A DNA stretch of 10,298 bases from NCBI GenBank assembly GCA_031371805.1, contig JANMKB010000394.1:1-10298 (forward strand), in the 5' to 3' direction. This DNA is from JAFDVL01 sp031371805. Its GTDB lineage: Bacteria; Acidobacteriota; Blastocatellia; RBC074. Positions 1 through 6,816 of this stretch are shown here, in pieces (position 1 is the stretch's first letter; each line of letters starts with the position of its first letter). Position numbers and translations under genes: made by a program. The notes below the pieces were generated by a model that searched no databases, was not told the DNA's origin, and saw only the letters and a program-made list of their open reading frames with translations.

Positions 1-1
1 C

Positions 2-424
2 AAAACTATCGTGACCGATGATGAGGTTTATCAGGCAGCCGTCGCACTCGGTGTGGCACTGGGAAAAACCGTCGTGCAGGCGAGTGACAAAACGGGATTC
101 ATCGTCAATCGCCTGCTGGTGCCTTATCTGCTTGATGCAATTCGCACTTTTGAAGAAGGCCTCGCCTCAATTGCCGACATTGATAACGCCATGAAACTTG
201 GTTGCGGTCATCCGATGGGGCCATTAACACTGGCTGATTTCGTCGGGCTTGATACGCTGTGCTATATTGCGGAAATAATGTTCCAGGAATTTCGTGAAAA
301 AAGATTTGCGCCGCCGCCGTTGCTGAAGAGAATGGTGCAGGTCGGAATGCTCGGACGCAAAGCAGGACGTGGCTTTTATGATTATCGCGATCCGAAAAAT
401 CCAGCCCCAATGAAGCTGCTATGA
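2..424 (+). CDS. 3-hydroxyacyl-CoA dehydrogenase, C-terminal part (5' truncated by window)
   Basis: The reading frame is open from base 2, so the gene begins before the window; the GTG at 11 is an internal codon, not a start. The visible 140 residues are the C-terminal helical substrate and dimerisation domain of 3-hydroxyacyl-CoA / 3-hydroxybutyryl-CoA dehydrogenases. Visible family signatures are DKTGFIVNR followed by a helix ending in FEEGLAS, then HPMGPLTLADFVGLDT, and the terminal GRKAGRGFYDY motif. The NAD-binding Rossmann domain and the catalytic His-Glu pair lie upstream and are not seen. The family oxidises (S)-3-hydroxyacyl-CoA to 3-ketoacyl-CoA with NAD+ in the cytoplasm, in beta-oxidation or butanoate metabolism. 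Single-domain Hbd/PaaH-type enzymes usually end at this motif, so the 3' end looks normal. Which acyl chain length it prefers cannot be told. Its stop lies 19 bases before the outer-membrane factor gene, so read-through into the efflux cluster is possible. Confidence 0.93.
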   Translation, partial: KTIVTDDEVYQAAVALGVALGKTVVQASDKTGFIVNRLLVPYLLDAIRTFEEGLASIADIDNAMKLGCGHPMGPLTLADFVGLDTLCYIAEIMFQEFREKRFAPPPLLKRMVQVGMLGRKAGRGFYDYRDPKNPAPMKLL

Positions 425-443
425 TCATCGCGGAGATACACAA

Positions 444-1826
444 TTGACCAAAGTTAGCCCGAACTTATTTTTCCTCTGTCTGTTCATTTTTTCGTCATAC
501 TCGTTCGCGCAAATTTCTTCGCAACCAACTGTCAAATTGGAAACTGCAGTCGAAACTGCATTGCGCAATTACCCGGCGATTCGCGCCGCCCAAGCCAACG
601 CGCAATCCGCCGAAGCGAATATTGATTTAGCCAAAATTGCGCTCCAACCAAAAGTAGATTTTATCTGGCAGCAAAATTTCGCCAGCCGTAATAATGTGTT
701 TGGATTGTTGTTACCACAGGCGACGATCCCTGCGATTTCAGGACCTGCGCTTGGTACTGGCGGATTCGCCTCGGTCTTTGGTTCTGCCACTGGAATTTTA
801 GTTTCGTGGGAGCCGTTCGATTTTGGACAACGCAAAACAAACATAGATTTGGCGCGTGCCACAACGACTCAGGCCACAGCAATCATCGCCGTCACAAAAC
901 TTGATGTTGCTGCGACTGCGGCAGACGCCTACCTTGCCGTCATCGCTTCGGATCAGGCTGTGATTGCCGTGCAAGCCAATGTCGAACGCATGGAAATATT
1001 TTCTAAAGCTGTTCACGTGCTGGTTGATAATCAATTACGCCCCGGAGCCGATGCTTCGCGGATTGATGCTGAATTGGCAGTCGCACGAAATAACGTAATT
1101 CAAGCTGAACAAACGGCAGCGTTAGCGCGGACGACTTTAGCCGAAGCCATTGGACAGGCGGGAACTACTATTAACATTGAGCCAAATCAATTTCTTGAAT
1201 TACCGCCAAACTTAATTACTCCTGTTGCTGATTTCGCCCGGCATCCATTAGCGATTGCGCAACAATCTGCCTTCGATGTTATTCGCGCCCGGCAAACAAT
1301 TTTAGAGAAAAGCTATTATCCAAAATTCAATTGGCAATCGGCACTCTTCGCACGCGGGAGCGGAGCCTTAACCGATGGGCGTTTGAAATATTCACGTGGG
1401 TTTTACCCTGACACCGCGAACTGGGCGACGGGATTGTCGCTCAGTTTTTCGCCGACTGAAATTTTTAGTATCCGTGCCAAAAAGAAAATCGAAAATTTCA
1501 ATTATGTGGCGGAGCAGGCTCGCTACGATCAGACGATTCAAAAATTAAAATTGCAGGATTCACGCGCCAAAGTGTATCTGGATTCGGCTCGCAAACTGGT
1601 AGCGAATACGCCGCTGCAATTGAAAGCCGCGCAGGAGACTGAACTCAGGATCCGTGCCCGCTATCAGGCTGAACTCGCTACGATCACTGAAGTCGCAGAG
1701 GCGCAACGCTTACTCGCGCAAGCTGAAGTTGATAATGCGTTGGCGAAACTAAGCGTCTGGCGTGCATTACTAGCGCAGGCCAAAGCGAATGGCGAGTTGA
1801 AATCATTTTTGGCATTCCTGAAATAA
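444..1826 (+). CDS. TolC-family outer membrane efflux channel
   Basis: This 460-residue protein is the outer-membrane exit channel of a tripartite efflux pump. Residues 1-22 are a signal peptide (Lys3, a hydrophobic stretch through FLCLFIF, cleavage likely after SFA at residue 22). The mature part has the two-fold OEP repeat: an N-terminal half starting with LETAVETALRNYPAIRAAQ and long Ala/Gln-rich helices, and a second half near HPLAIAQQSAFDVIRARQ. Beta-barrel-like segments are rich in aromatic, Gly and Ser residues. Length is normal for the family (about 420-500). The start is TTG at 444: GGAG at 432-435 sits 8 bases upstream, there is no early in-frame ATG, and only this start retains the signal peptide. 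It lies 19 bases after the dehydrogenase stop and 70 bases before the RND pump, which it should serve. A role in another export system is possible but less likely. Confidence 0.92.
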   Translation: MTKVSPNLFFLCLFIFSSYSFAQISSQPTVKLETAVETALRNYPAIRAAQANAQSAEANIDLAKIALQPKVDFIWQQNFASRNNVFGLLLPQATIPAISGPALGTGGFASVFGSATGILVSWEPFDFGQRKTNIDLARATTTQATAIIAVTKLDVAATAADAYLAVIASDQAVIAVQANVERMEIFSKAVHVLVDNQLRPGADASRIDAELAVARNNVIQAEQTAALARTTLAEAIGQAGTTINIEPNQFLELPPNLITPVADFARHPLAIAQQSAFDVIRARQTILEKSYYPKFNWQSALFARGSGALTDGRLKYSRGFYPDTANWATGLSLSFSPTEIFSIRAKKKIENFNYVAEQARYDQTIQKLKLQDSRAKVYLDSARKLVANTPLQLKAAQETELRIRARYQAELATITEVAEAQRLLAQAEVDNALAKLSVWRALLAQAKANGELKSFLAFLK

Positions 1827-1837
1827 TGGGTGGTCGG

Positions 1838-1885
1838 TGAACAATGGTCGGTTGTATGGATAAAAATTAACCGCCCACTGTCCAC
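1838..1885. repeat. Heptamer-based imperfect inverted repeat between channel and pump genes
   Basis: Arms at 1838-1854 and 1869-1885 are complementary at 14 of 17 positions and enclose a 14-base loop. The flanks show a 7-base rhythm: TGGTCGG occurs at 1832 and 1846 (14 apart), and CCACT at 1875 and 1882 (7 apart). The structure fills most of the 70-base gap, beginning 12 bases after the channel stop and ending 11 bases before the RND ATG. No T-run follows it, so it does not look like an intrinsic terminator. It could be a degenerate short-tandem-repeat hairpin or an mRNA processing or attenuation structure; function is inferred only. Confidence 0.7.
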
Positions 1886-1896
1886 TTTCATAAATT

Positions 1897-4800
1897 ATGT
1901 GGCTTATCAACACAGCTCTACGTCGTCCCATCACCATCATCGTAGCCGTTATCGGCATCGCGCTGCTGTCTGCTCTCAGCCTTTCGCGCATGTCAGTTGA
2001 CACGTTTCCGAATCTCAATTTGCCTGTCGTTTACGTTGCGCAACCTTATGGCGGGATGGATCCGCAGCAGATGGAAAGCTTTCTCGTCAATTATTACGAA
2101 TACCATTTTCTCTATGTTTCAGGCGTCGAACACGTCGAATCGAAATCAATTCAAGGCGCAGGACTGGTCAAGATTTTCTTTCATCCCGGCACGGATATGA
2201 GTCAGGCACTCTCGCAGGTCGTGTCGTATGTCGAACGCTCCAGAGCTTTCATGCCGCCGGGAACAGTCGCTCCGTTTGTCGTGCGATATGACGCAGGCAG
2301 CGTGCCAGTTGGCTATTTAACTTTCACTTCTGAGACGCGAGATTTAGGCGAAATTTCTGACCTCGCATTATTTCGGATTCGTCCGGTATTTTCGACATTA
2401 CCCGGAGTTTCTGCGCCGCCGCCCTTCGGGGGAAATCAGCGTACTGTCATTGTCCGCGTTGATCCCGACAAGCTGCGCGAATATCAAATGTCGGCGGAAG
2501 AAGTCGTCAAAGCCGTCGCGTCCGGCAATACAATTTTGCCCGCCGGAAATGTGCGAATGGGCGATTTGCAACGACTCGCGCCAATCAATTCCGTTGTTTC
2601 AAATCCACAGGAATTAGCTGCACTACCAATCCGTTCCGGCAATGGCCCAACAGTTTTTGTGCGCGATGTCGGACGCGTAGAATTAGGCTCTGACATTTTG
2701 ACGGGCTATGGTCTCATCAACGAACGGCGGACGGTTTATATTCCTGTCACGAAGCGCGCCGAGGCGTCAACATTGGATGTCGTCAATCGCGTCAAATCCG
2801 AAGTACCGAATTTTCAGAAGCTGATTCCTGATGACATCAAAGTTGGATTTGAATTTGATCAATCGCAATACGTCAAAAATTCGGTGCGTGGCCTGGCGTT
2901 GGAAGGCGCACTCGGAGCCATCCTGACAGGTTTAATGGTGCTGTTATTTTTGCGCGATTTTCGCAGCGCATTAATTGTCGTCATCACGATCCCGATTGCT
3001 TTGCTCGCAGCATTGGTTGGATTGTGGCTCGCCGGACAAACTATCAACATTATGACGCTCGGCGGACTCGCGCTCGCCATCGGAATCCTTGTAGACGAGT
3101 CCACCGTCGCCATCGAAAATATTCACACGCATCTTTCACGCGGCGAACCCAAAGCGCAGGCAGTGCTGGACGCTACACGCGAAACGATCACGCCGCGATT
3201 GTTGGCGATGCTGTCAATTTTAGCCGTGTTCGTACCGTCATTTTTGATGGTCGGCGTATCGCGTTCTTTGTTTATTCCGCTTTCGCTCGCGGTCGGGTTT
3301 GCGATGCTGGCATCGTATTTTTTGTCGAATACGCTGGTGCCGATTTTGGCAGTTTGGTGGTTGAAGGAAGAGCGTTCAGAGTATCGCCTTCAGGCGAATG
3401 AACGCACGAATACTCCGCCTGAAGGCGGTACTCTGAACGTGATTGAATCTTTGATGAAAATGCGTTGGGTTGTGCTTTGTTGTTACATCCTCATCGCCTC
3501 GCTAACACTTGTCTTTATTGGTCGAAAGCTTGGTGCTGACATTTTCCCGAACGTAGATATAGGATCATTTTCTCTTCGCCTGCGAGCGCCATCAGGCACA
3601 CGCGTTGAGCGCACTGAAGTCATCGCACTCAACGTTTTGAAAAGTATTCGAGAAGAGGCTAAAGGCCAGGTTGAAATTACGATTAGCTACGTCGGCACTC
3701 AACCCGCCAGCTTTCCTGTAAACACAATTCATCAATGGACAAGTGGCCCGCACGAAGCGATTTTACTGGTCAAATTGAAATCCGGCTCCGGCATTCATCT
3801 GAACGAATTCAAAGAACGGCTGCGCGAAAAATTGCCGAAGATTGCACCTAACACTTCGCTGTCATTTGAAGCGGGCGACATCGTGACGCAGGTCATGAAT
3901 TTTGGTGCGCCGACTCCGATTGAAGTTGCGTTAAGTGGCGCGAACCTGACAGCGAATCGCGGCTTCGCCGACAAAGTTTTAGCCGAGATGAAAAAAATTT
4001 CGACGTTGCGCGATTTACAATTCGCGCAGCCGTTGGATTACCCAACCGTCAACATTAATATTGACCGCGAACGCGCCGGACAAATGGGACTTACTGTAGA
4101 TCAAATCGGACGTTCAATGGTCGCCGCAACTTCTTCCAGCCGTTTTACGCAGCCGAATTACTGGCGCGATCCGGCGAGTGGCGTGGCTTATCAGGTGCAG
4201 GTCGAAGTTCCCCAATCACGAATGTCGTCCATCGAAGACATTCAGGGCATTCCCGTCAACAACAGTAAAGGCGCATCAACATTGCTCGGAGATGTAGCGA
4301 GCATTAATTTCGGTTCGATGCAGGGGGAATATGATCGTTATAATCAGGCGCGGATGCTGACGATCACAGGAAATATTCAGGGCGCAGATTTGGGCAGCGT
4401 GTCCGCCACTATCAACGAAGCCATCAAACGCGCCGGAGAAATTCCCAAAGGCGTCAGCGTCAACGTGCGCGGCCAGGTTCCGGCGATGCAATCTACGCTG
4501 ACGAGTTTAGGAACTGGCTTACTATTAGCCATCGTCGCGATTTTTCTGTTACTTGCAGGTTATTTTCAATCCATCAGAATTGCATTGATTACCGTCGCTG
4601 CTGTCCCTGCTGTTTTATCAGGAGTAGTAATTGCGCTGTGGATCACAGGCACTACGCTAAATGTACAATCTTTTATGGGCGGAATTATGGCGATTGGAGT
4701 CTCAACTGCCAACGCAATTTTGCTGGTCACGTTCGCCGAACAAGCACGTCAGAAATCGCAGGATTCAGTCGCCGCCGCGATGGAAGCCGCGAGGACTCGA

Positions 4801-5025
4801 CTGCGCCCAATATTAATGACGACGTTTGCGATGGTTGCCGGAATGATCCCGATGGCGCTTGCGTTAGGCGAAGGCGGCGAACAGACTGCACCACTTGGTC
4901 GCGCCGTGATTGGTGGACTGATTGCTTCGACGATTGCAGTATTGTTTATTTTGCCTTTGATTTTTGCGATGTCGCAACGCAAGGCAAGTAAGAACTCAGC
5001 ATCGTTGCATCCAGAGGAATTTTAG
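1897..5025 (+). CDS. RND-family efflux pump permease (AcrB/HAE1-like superfamily, divergent proton relay)
   Basis: At 1042 residues this is a full-length RND inner-membrane pump (AcrB is 1049). It shows the internal two-fold plan: TM1 near residues 10-28, a large periplasmic loop, TM2-TM6 near 333-486, a cytoplasmic linker near 487-518, TM7 near 521-541, a second periplasmic loop, and TM8-TM12 near 866-1025. The N-terminus (MWLINTALRRP) and the VDTFPNLNLPVV segment are typical. It should use proton influx to export a substrate through the TolC-like channel; the substrate is not readable. In TM4 the AcrB Asp-Asp pair is Asp400-Glu401, the TM10 Lys940 equivalent is Ala938, while Arg968 and Thr975 are kept. 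The linker contains a palindromic insertion (residues 493-514). The start is the first ATG and matches family N-termini, but no Shine-Dalgarno is visible. The stop overlaps the ribosome-binding site of the next gene. Confidence 0.94.
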   Translation: MWLINTALRRPITIIVAVIGIALLSALSLSRMSVDTFPNLNLPVVYVAQPYGGMDPQQMESFLVNYYEYHFLYVSGVEHVESKSIQGAGLVKIFFHPGTDMSQALSQVVSYVERSRAFMPPGTVAPFVVRYDAGSVPVGYLTFTSETRDLGEISDLALFRIRPVFSTLPGVSAPPPFGGNQRTVIVRVDPDKLREYQMSAEEVVKAVASGNTILPAGNVRMGDLQRLAPINSVVSNPQELAALPIRSGNGPTVFVRDVGRVELGSDILTGYGLINERRTVYIPVTKRAEASTLDVVNRVKSEVPNFQKLIPDDIKVGFEFDQSQYVKNSVRGLALEGALGAILTGLMVLLFLRDFRSALIVVITIPIALLAALVGLWLAGQTINIMTLGGLALAIGILVDESTVAIENIHTHLSRGEPKAQAVLDATRETITPRLLAMLSILAVFVPSFLMVGVSRSLFIPLSLAVGFAMLASYFLSNTLVPILAVWWLKEERSEYRLQANERTNTPPEGGTLNVIESLMKMRWVVLCCYILIASLTLVFIGRKLGADIFPNVDIGSFSLRLRAPSGTRVERTEVIALNVLKSIREEAKGQVEITISYVGTQPASFPVNTIHQWTSGPHEAILLVKLKSGSGIHLNEFKERLREKLPKIAPNTSLSFEAGDIVTQVMNFGAPTPIEVALSGANLTANRGFADKVLAEMKKISTLRDLQFAQPLDYPTVNINIDRERAGQMGLTVDQIGRSMVAATSSSRFTQPNYWRDPASGVAYQVQVEVPQSRMSSIEDIQGIPVNNSKGASTLLGDVASINFGSMQGEYDRYNQARMLTITGNIQGADLGSVSATINEAIKRAGEIPKGVSVNVRGQVPAMQSTLTSLGTGLLLAIVAIFLLLAGYFQSIRIALITVAAVPAVLSGVVIALWITGTTLNVQSFMGGIMAIGVSTANAILLVTFAEQARQKSQDSVAAAMEAARTRLRPILMTTFAMVAGMIPMALALGEGGEQTAPLGRAVIGGLIASTIAVLFILPLIFAMSQRKASKNSASLHPEEF
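3373..3439. repeat. REP-like palindromic element inside the RND coding sequence
   Basis: Arms at 3373-3396 and 3416-3439 are 24 bases each and complementary at 23 positions. The single exception (T3384 with G3428) would be a G-U wobble in RNA. The loop is 19 bases (3397-3415). Each arm holds its own small palindrome: CGCCTTCAGGCG at 3385-3396 and CCGCCTGAAGGCGG at 3415-3428. This nested symmetry is typical of REP/BIME-type elements. It is read in frame as residues 493-514 of the pump, a polar stretch from ERSEYR to PPEGGTLN, in the cytoplasmic linker between TM6 and TM7. With one flanking G-U pair the unit is 69 bases, or 23 codons. No other copy is seen in this window. Confidence 0.85.
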
Positions 5026-5030
5026 GAGGG
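5025..5030 (+). promoter_or_regulatory. Strong Shine-Dalgarno overlapping the RND stop codon
   Basis: GGAGGG begins on the last base of the RND stop codon (TAG 5023-5025) and lies 7 bases before the ATG at 5038. It is the best ribosome-binding site in the efflux cluster. It fixes the start of the four-helix-bundle gene and implies translation closely coupled to the pump. Confidence 0.8.
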
Positions 5031-5037
5031 TGAACAA

Positions 5038-5397
5038 ATGAATGAAAAACCAAGTCCTATCGTACAGAAATCTTATCAGTTTGCTTTGCGCATCGTGAAG
5101 CTCTACAAATTCCTGTCTCAAGAGAAGCACGAATATGTGCTGAGTAAAGAAGTATTGACGAATGGCACAGCCATTGGCGCTCACGTAAAAGCAGCACAGG
5201 AAGCCGATTCAAGAGCTGGCTTTGTTCACGAAATGAGTAATGCGCTACAACGTACTGTCAAAACAGAGTATTGGTTAGAGCTTTTGCGTGAAGCAGAATA
5301 TCTTGACGAAAAAAACTTTTTTGCAATCCACCATGACTGGCTTGAAATAAAAAAATTATTAGTCGCCATCGTCAAATCGTCGAGAGGTCAACAGTAA
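5038..5397 (+). CDS. Four-helix-bundle protein, S23 / 23S rRNA intervening-sequence protein family
   Basis: This 119-residue soluble protein has no signal peptide or membrane segment and is predicted to be almost all helix. Its pattern fits the S23-type four-helix-bundle family: an N-terminal helix with SYQFALRIVKLYKFL, a central turn with LTNGTAIGAHVKAAQEA, then a helix with FVHEMSNALQRTVKTEYWLELL, and a final helix with LEIKKLLVAIVKS. The motif of Gly-Ala, Glu and the KT-EY-WL segment is the most recognisable part. Length matches the family (about 110-130). Members were first noticed as ORFs in 23S rRNA intervening sequences, but most are isolated chromosomal genes of unknown function; they form oligomers with a basic surface. 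Here it lies between the pump and adaptor genes, 12 bases after the pump stop, so it is probably co-transcribed with them. Any role in efflux is unproven. Confidence 0.85.
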   Translation: MNEKPSPIVQKSYQFALRIVKLYKFLSQEKHEYVLSKEVLTNGTAIGAHVKAAQEADSRAGFVHEMSNALQRTVKTEYWLELLREAEYLDEKNFFAIHHDWLEIKKLLVAIVKSSRGQQ

Positions 5398-5407
5398 TCA
5401 CAAATGA

Positions 5408-5501
5408 CACTCTCAATTTTCAACTATCCACTCTCAACTTTTTTGTCGGAAATAATTGGGCTACAAAAGAGTGGAGAATGCAGAGTTGAGAATTGAGAGT
5501 G
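5408..5501. repeat. Long heptamer-built inverted repeat upstream of the adaptor gene
   Basis: Arms at 5408-5446 and 5463-5501 (39 bases each) are complementary at 33 positions, with a 16-base loop. Each arm is a run of degenerate heptamers. The left arm reads CACTCTC, AATTTTC, AACTATC, CACTCTC, AACTTTT; the right arm reads GAGTGGA, GAATGCA, GAGTTGA, GAATTGA, then GAGAGTG slightly out of phase. The element fills most of the 125-base gap between the four-helix-bundle stop (5397) and the adaptor ATG (5523). It resembles the short tandemly repeated heptamer sequences known from cyanobacteria and some other phyla. An RNA hairpin here could alter adaptor expression relative to the pump, but that is inference. 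Confidence 0.85.
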
Positions 5502-5522
5502 GTTGTTTTCGAGAATTATTCA

Positions 5523-6761
5523 ATGACTCAGAAAAAATTATTATTTATTTTCCTGGTAGGAATGGCTTTCTTTGCTGCCTGCAATAAAGTCCCCCAGTCC
5601 CCGCCTACTGCGGCTGCAGCTCAACAAATTCCCACTGTCACAGTCACCAATGTGATGTCGCAGGAACTCTCGCGCAACCTGAAACTGCCAGGAGAATTGC
5701 AGCCTTTTCAGGATGTGCAATTGTCTCCGAAAATACAGGGCTTCATCTCGTGGATTGGCGTAGATCGTGGCTCGGAGGTCAAAGCCGGGCAGGTTTTAGT
5801 GCGATTGTCAGCACCGGAATTTGCCGCGCAACAAGGCGAAGCCGAAGCGAAAACGAAAGTCTCTACCGCACAAAAAATCGAAGCTGAATCCCGCATCAAT
5901 TCGATTCGCGCTCAACGCCTCGAAGCTGAAGCGAAACTAGCGGCATCGTCGGCAACTTACAATCGCTTGAAAAATGCGGCGGCGACTCCAGGCGTGATTT
6001 CAGGCAATGAACTCGAAAATGCGCAACGTTCTGTCGAAGCGGATCAGGCGCGTGTCCAATTTTACAAAGAGTCTGAAAAATCATTGGCGGCGCAGGTAAA
6101 TGCGTTGGCTGAAGGCGAAAAAGTAACGCGGGCTTCGGTCAAAACTGTGCAGGTCAATCAGGGATATTTGCAGATCACCGCACCGTTCACGGGGACGATT
6201 ACAGAACGATTCGCGCACCCCGGAGCTTTAGGCGGAATGACGCAACCAATCTTGCGGCTACAACAAATTACACGATTAAGATTAATTGTCGCAGTCCCTG
6301 AAGCTGAACTCGCAGGTGTAGCAAAAGGCACGAGCATAGAGTTCACCGTGCCTGCTTTTCCTGGTGAAATATTCAAAGGCGTGATTGCACGGATTGGAAA
6401 TTCGGTTGATCCTAAAACGCGCTCAATGCCCGTCGAACTTGATGTCAACAACGTCAATCGGAAATTAGCTCCTGGCATGTTTCCTCAGATTATCTGGCCT
6501 TCGCATCGCCCACGACCATCGTTGTTTGTGCCGTTATCTGCCGTCGCTTCCACCACAGAAAAAACTTTTGTGATTCGCATCAAGGACGATTTGACCGAAT
6601 GGGTAGACGTGAAGCGCGGGACTTCGATCAATAAAGATGGCAAAGATTTAGTTGAGGTCTTCGGTGATCTTACCGAAGGCGATGCAATCGCAGTGCGTGG
6701 CACTGATGAGTTACGCGCCGAAACCAAAGTAATCAGCAAAGCTGCCGCTCCGGCAAAATAA
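5523..6761 (+). CDS. RND periplasmic adaptor (membrane fusion) lipoprotein
   Basis: This 412-residue protein is the adaptor that joins the RND pump to the outer-membrane channel. Residues 1-20 form a lipoprotein signal (Lys4-Lys5, a hydrophobic core, lipobox FAAC with Cys20). A biotinyl/lipoyl-like half-motif follows near residues 65-98 (PKIQGFISWIGVDRGSEVKAG). A long charged Ala/Glu/Gln-rich coiled-coil hairpin spans about 100-200, and the second lipoyl half is near 212-240 (YLQITAPFTGTITE). A beta-barrel domain runs about 250-325 (LIVAVPEAELAGVAKG), then a membrane-proximal domain. The frame is open upstream to a TTG at 5493, but that lies in the inverted repeat and would bury the signal peptide, so ATG 5523 is preferred. 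No good Shine-Dalgarno is visible. It is the last gene of the cluster; its stop overlaps the A-run beside the terminator stem. Confidence 0.92.
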   Translation: MTQKKLLFIFLVGMAFFAACNKVPQSPPTAAAAQQIPTVTVTNVMSQELSRNLKLPGELQPFQDVQLSPKIQGFISWIGVDRGSEVKAGQVLVRLSAPEFAAQQGEAEAKTKVSTAQKIEAESRINSIRAQRLEAEAKLAASSATYNRLKNAAATPGVISGNELENAQRSVEADQARVQFYKESEKSLAAQVNALAEGEKVTRASVKTVQVNQGYLQITAPFTGTITERFAHPGALGGMTQPILRLQQITRLRLIVAVPEAELAGVAKGTSIEFTVPAFPGEIFKGVIARIGNSVDPKTRSMPVELDVNNVNRKLAPGMFPQIIWPSHRPRPSLFVPLSAVASTTEKTFVIRIKDDLTEWVDVKRGTSINKDGKDLVEVFGDLTEGDAIAVRGTDELRAETKVISKAAAPAK

Positions 6762-6762
6762 A

Positions 6763-6791
6763 AAAGGACAGGCAATTAAGACCTGTCCTTT
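6763..6791. terminator. Intrinsic terminator between convergent genes
   Basis: A perfect 10-bp stem, AAAGGACAGG (6763-6772) with CCTGTCCTTT (6782-6791), encloses a 9-base loop. On the minus strand it is followed by TTTTTTATTTT, so it is a strong terminator for the BI-1-like gene, whose stop lies 26 bases away. On the plus strand it begins 2 bases after the adaptor stop but has only the stem's own T residues downstream, so termination of the efflux transcript may be weaker. It probably serves both genes. Confidence 0.88.
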
Positions 6792-6816
6792 GTGCGATGC
6801 AAAATCTTACTTCTGG

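Noticed and set aside
11..13. GTG at 11 as the start of the dehydrogenase
   Set aside because: The frame is open before it and the protein would begin in the middle of the domain; the gene is simply cut by the window edge.
3373..3439. Palindrome in the RND gene as an intrinsic terminator
   Set aside because: No T-run follows on either strand and the gene continues intact for 1.6 kb with conserved RND motifs.
5408..5501. Heptamer arrays as a CRISPR array
   Set aside because: The repeat unit is 7 bases with no spacers, and the two halves are inverted; no cas genes are present.
5493..5522. Upstream TTG start for the adaptor, adding 10 residues
   Set aside because: It lies in the inverted repeat, has no ribosome-binding site, and would place extra residues before a clean lipoprotein signal at ATG 5523.
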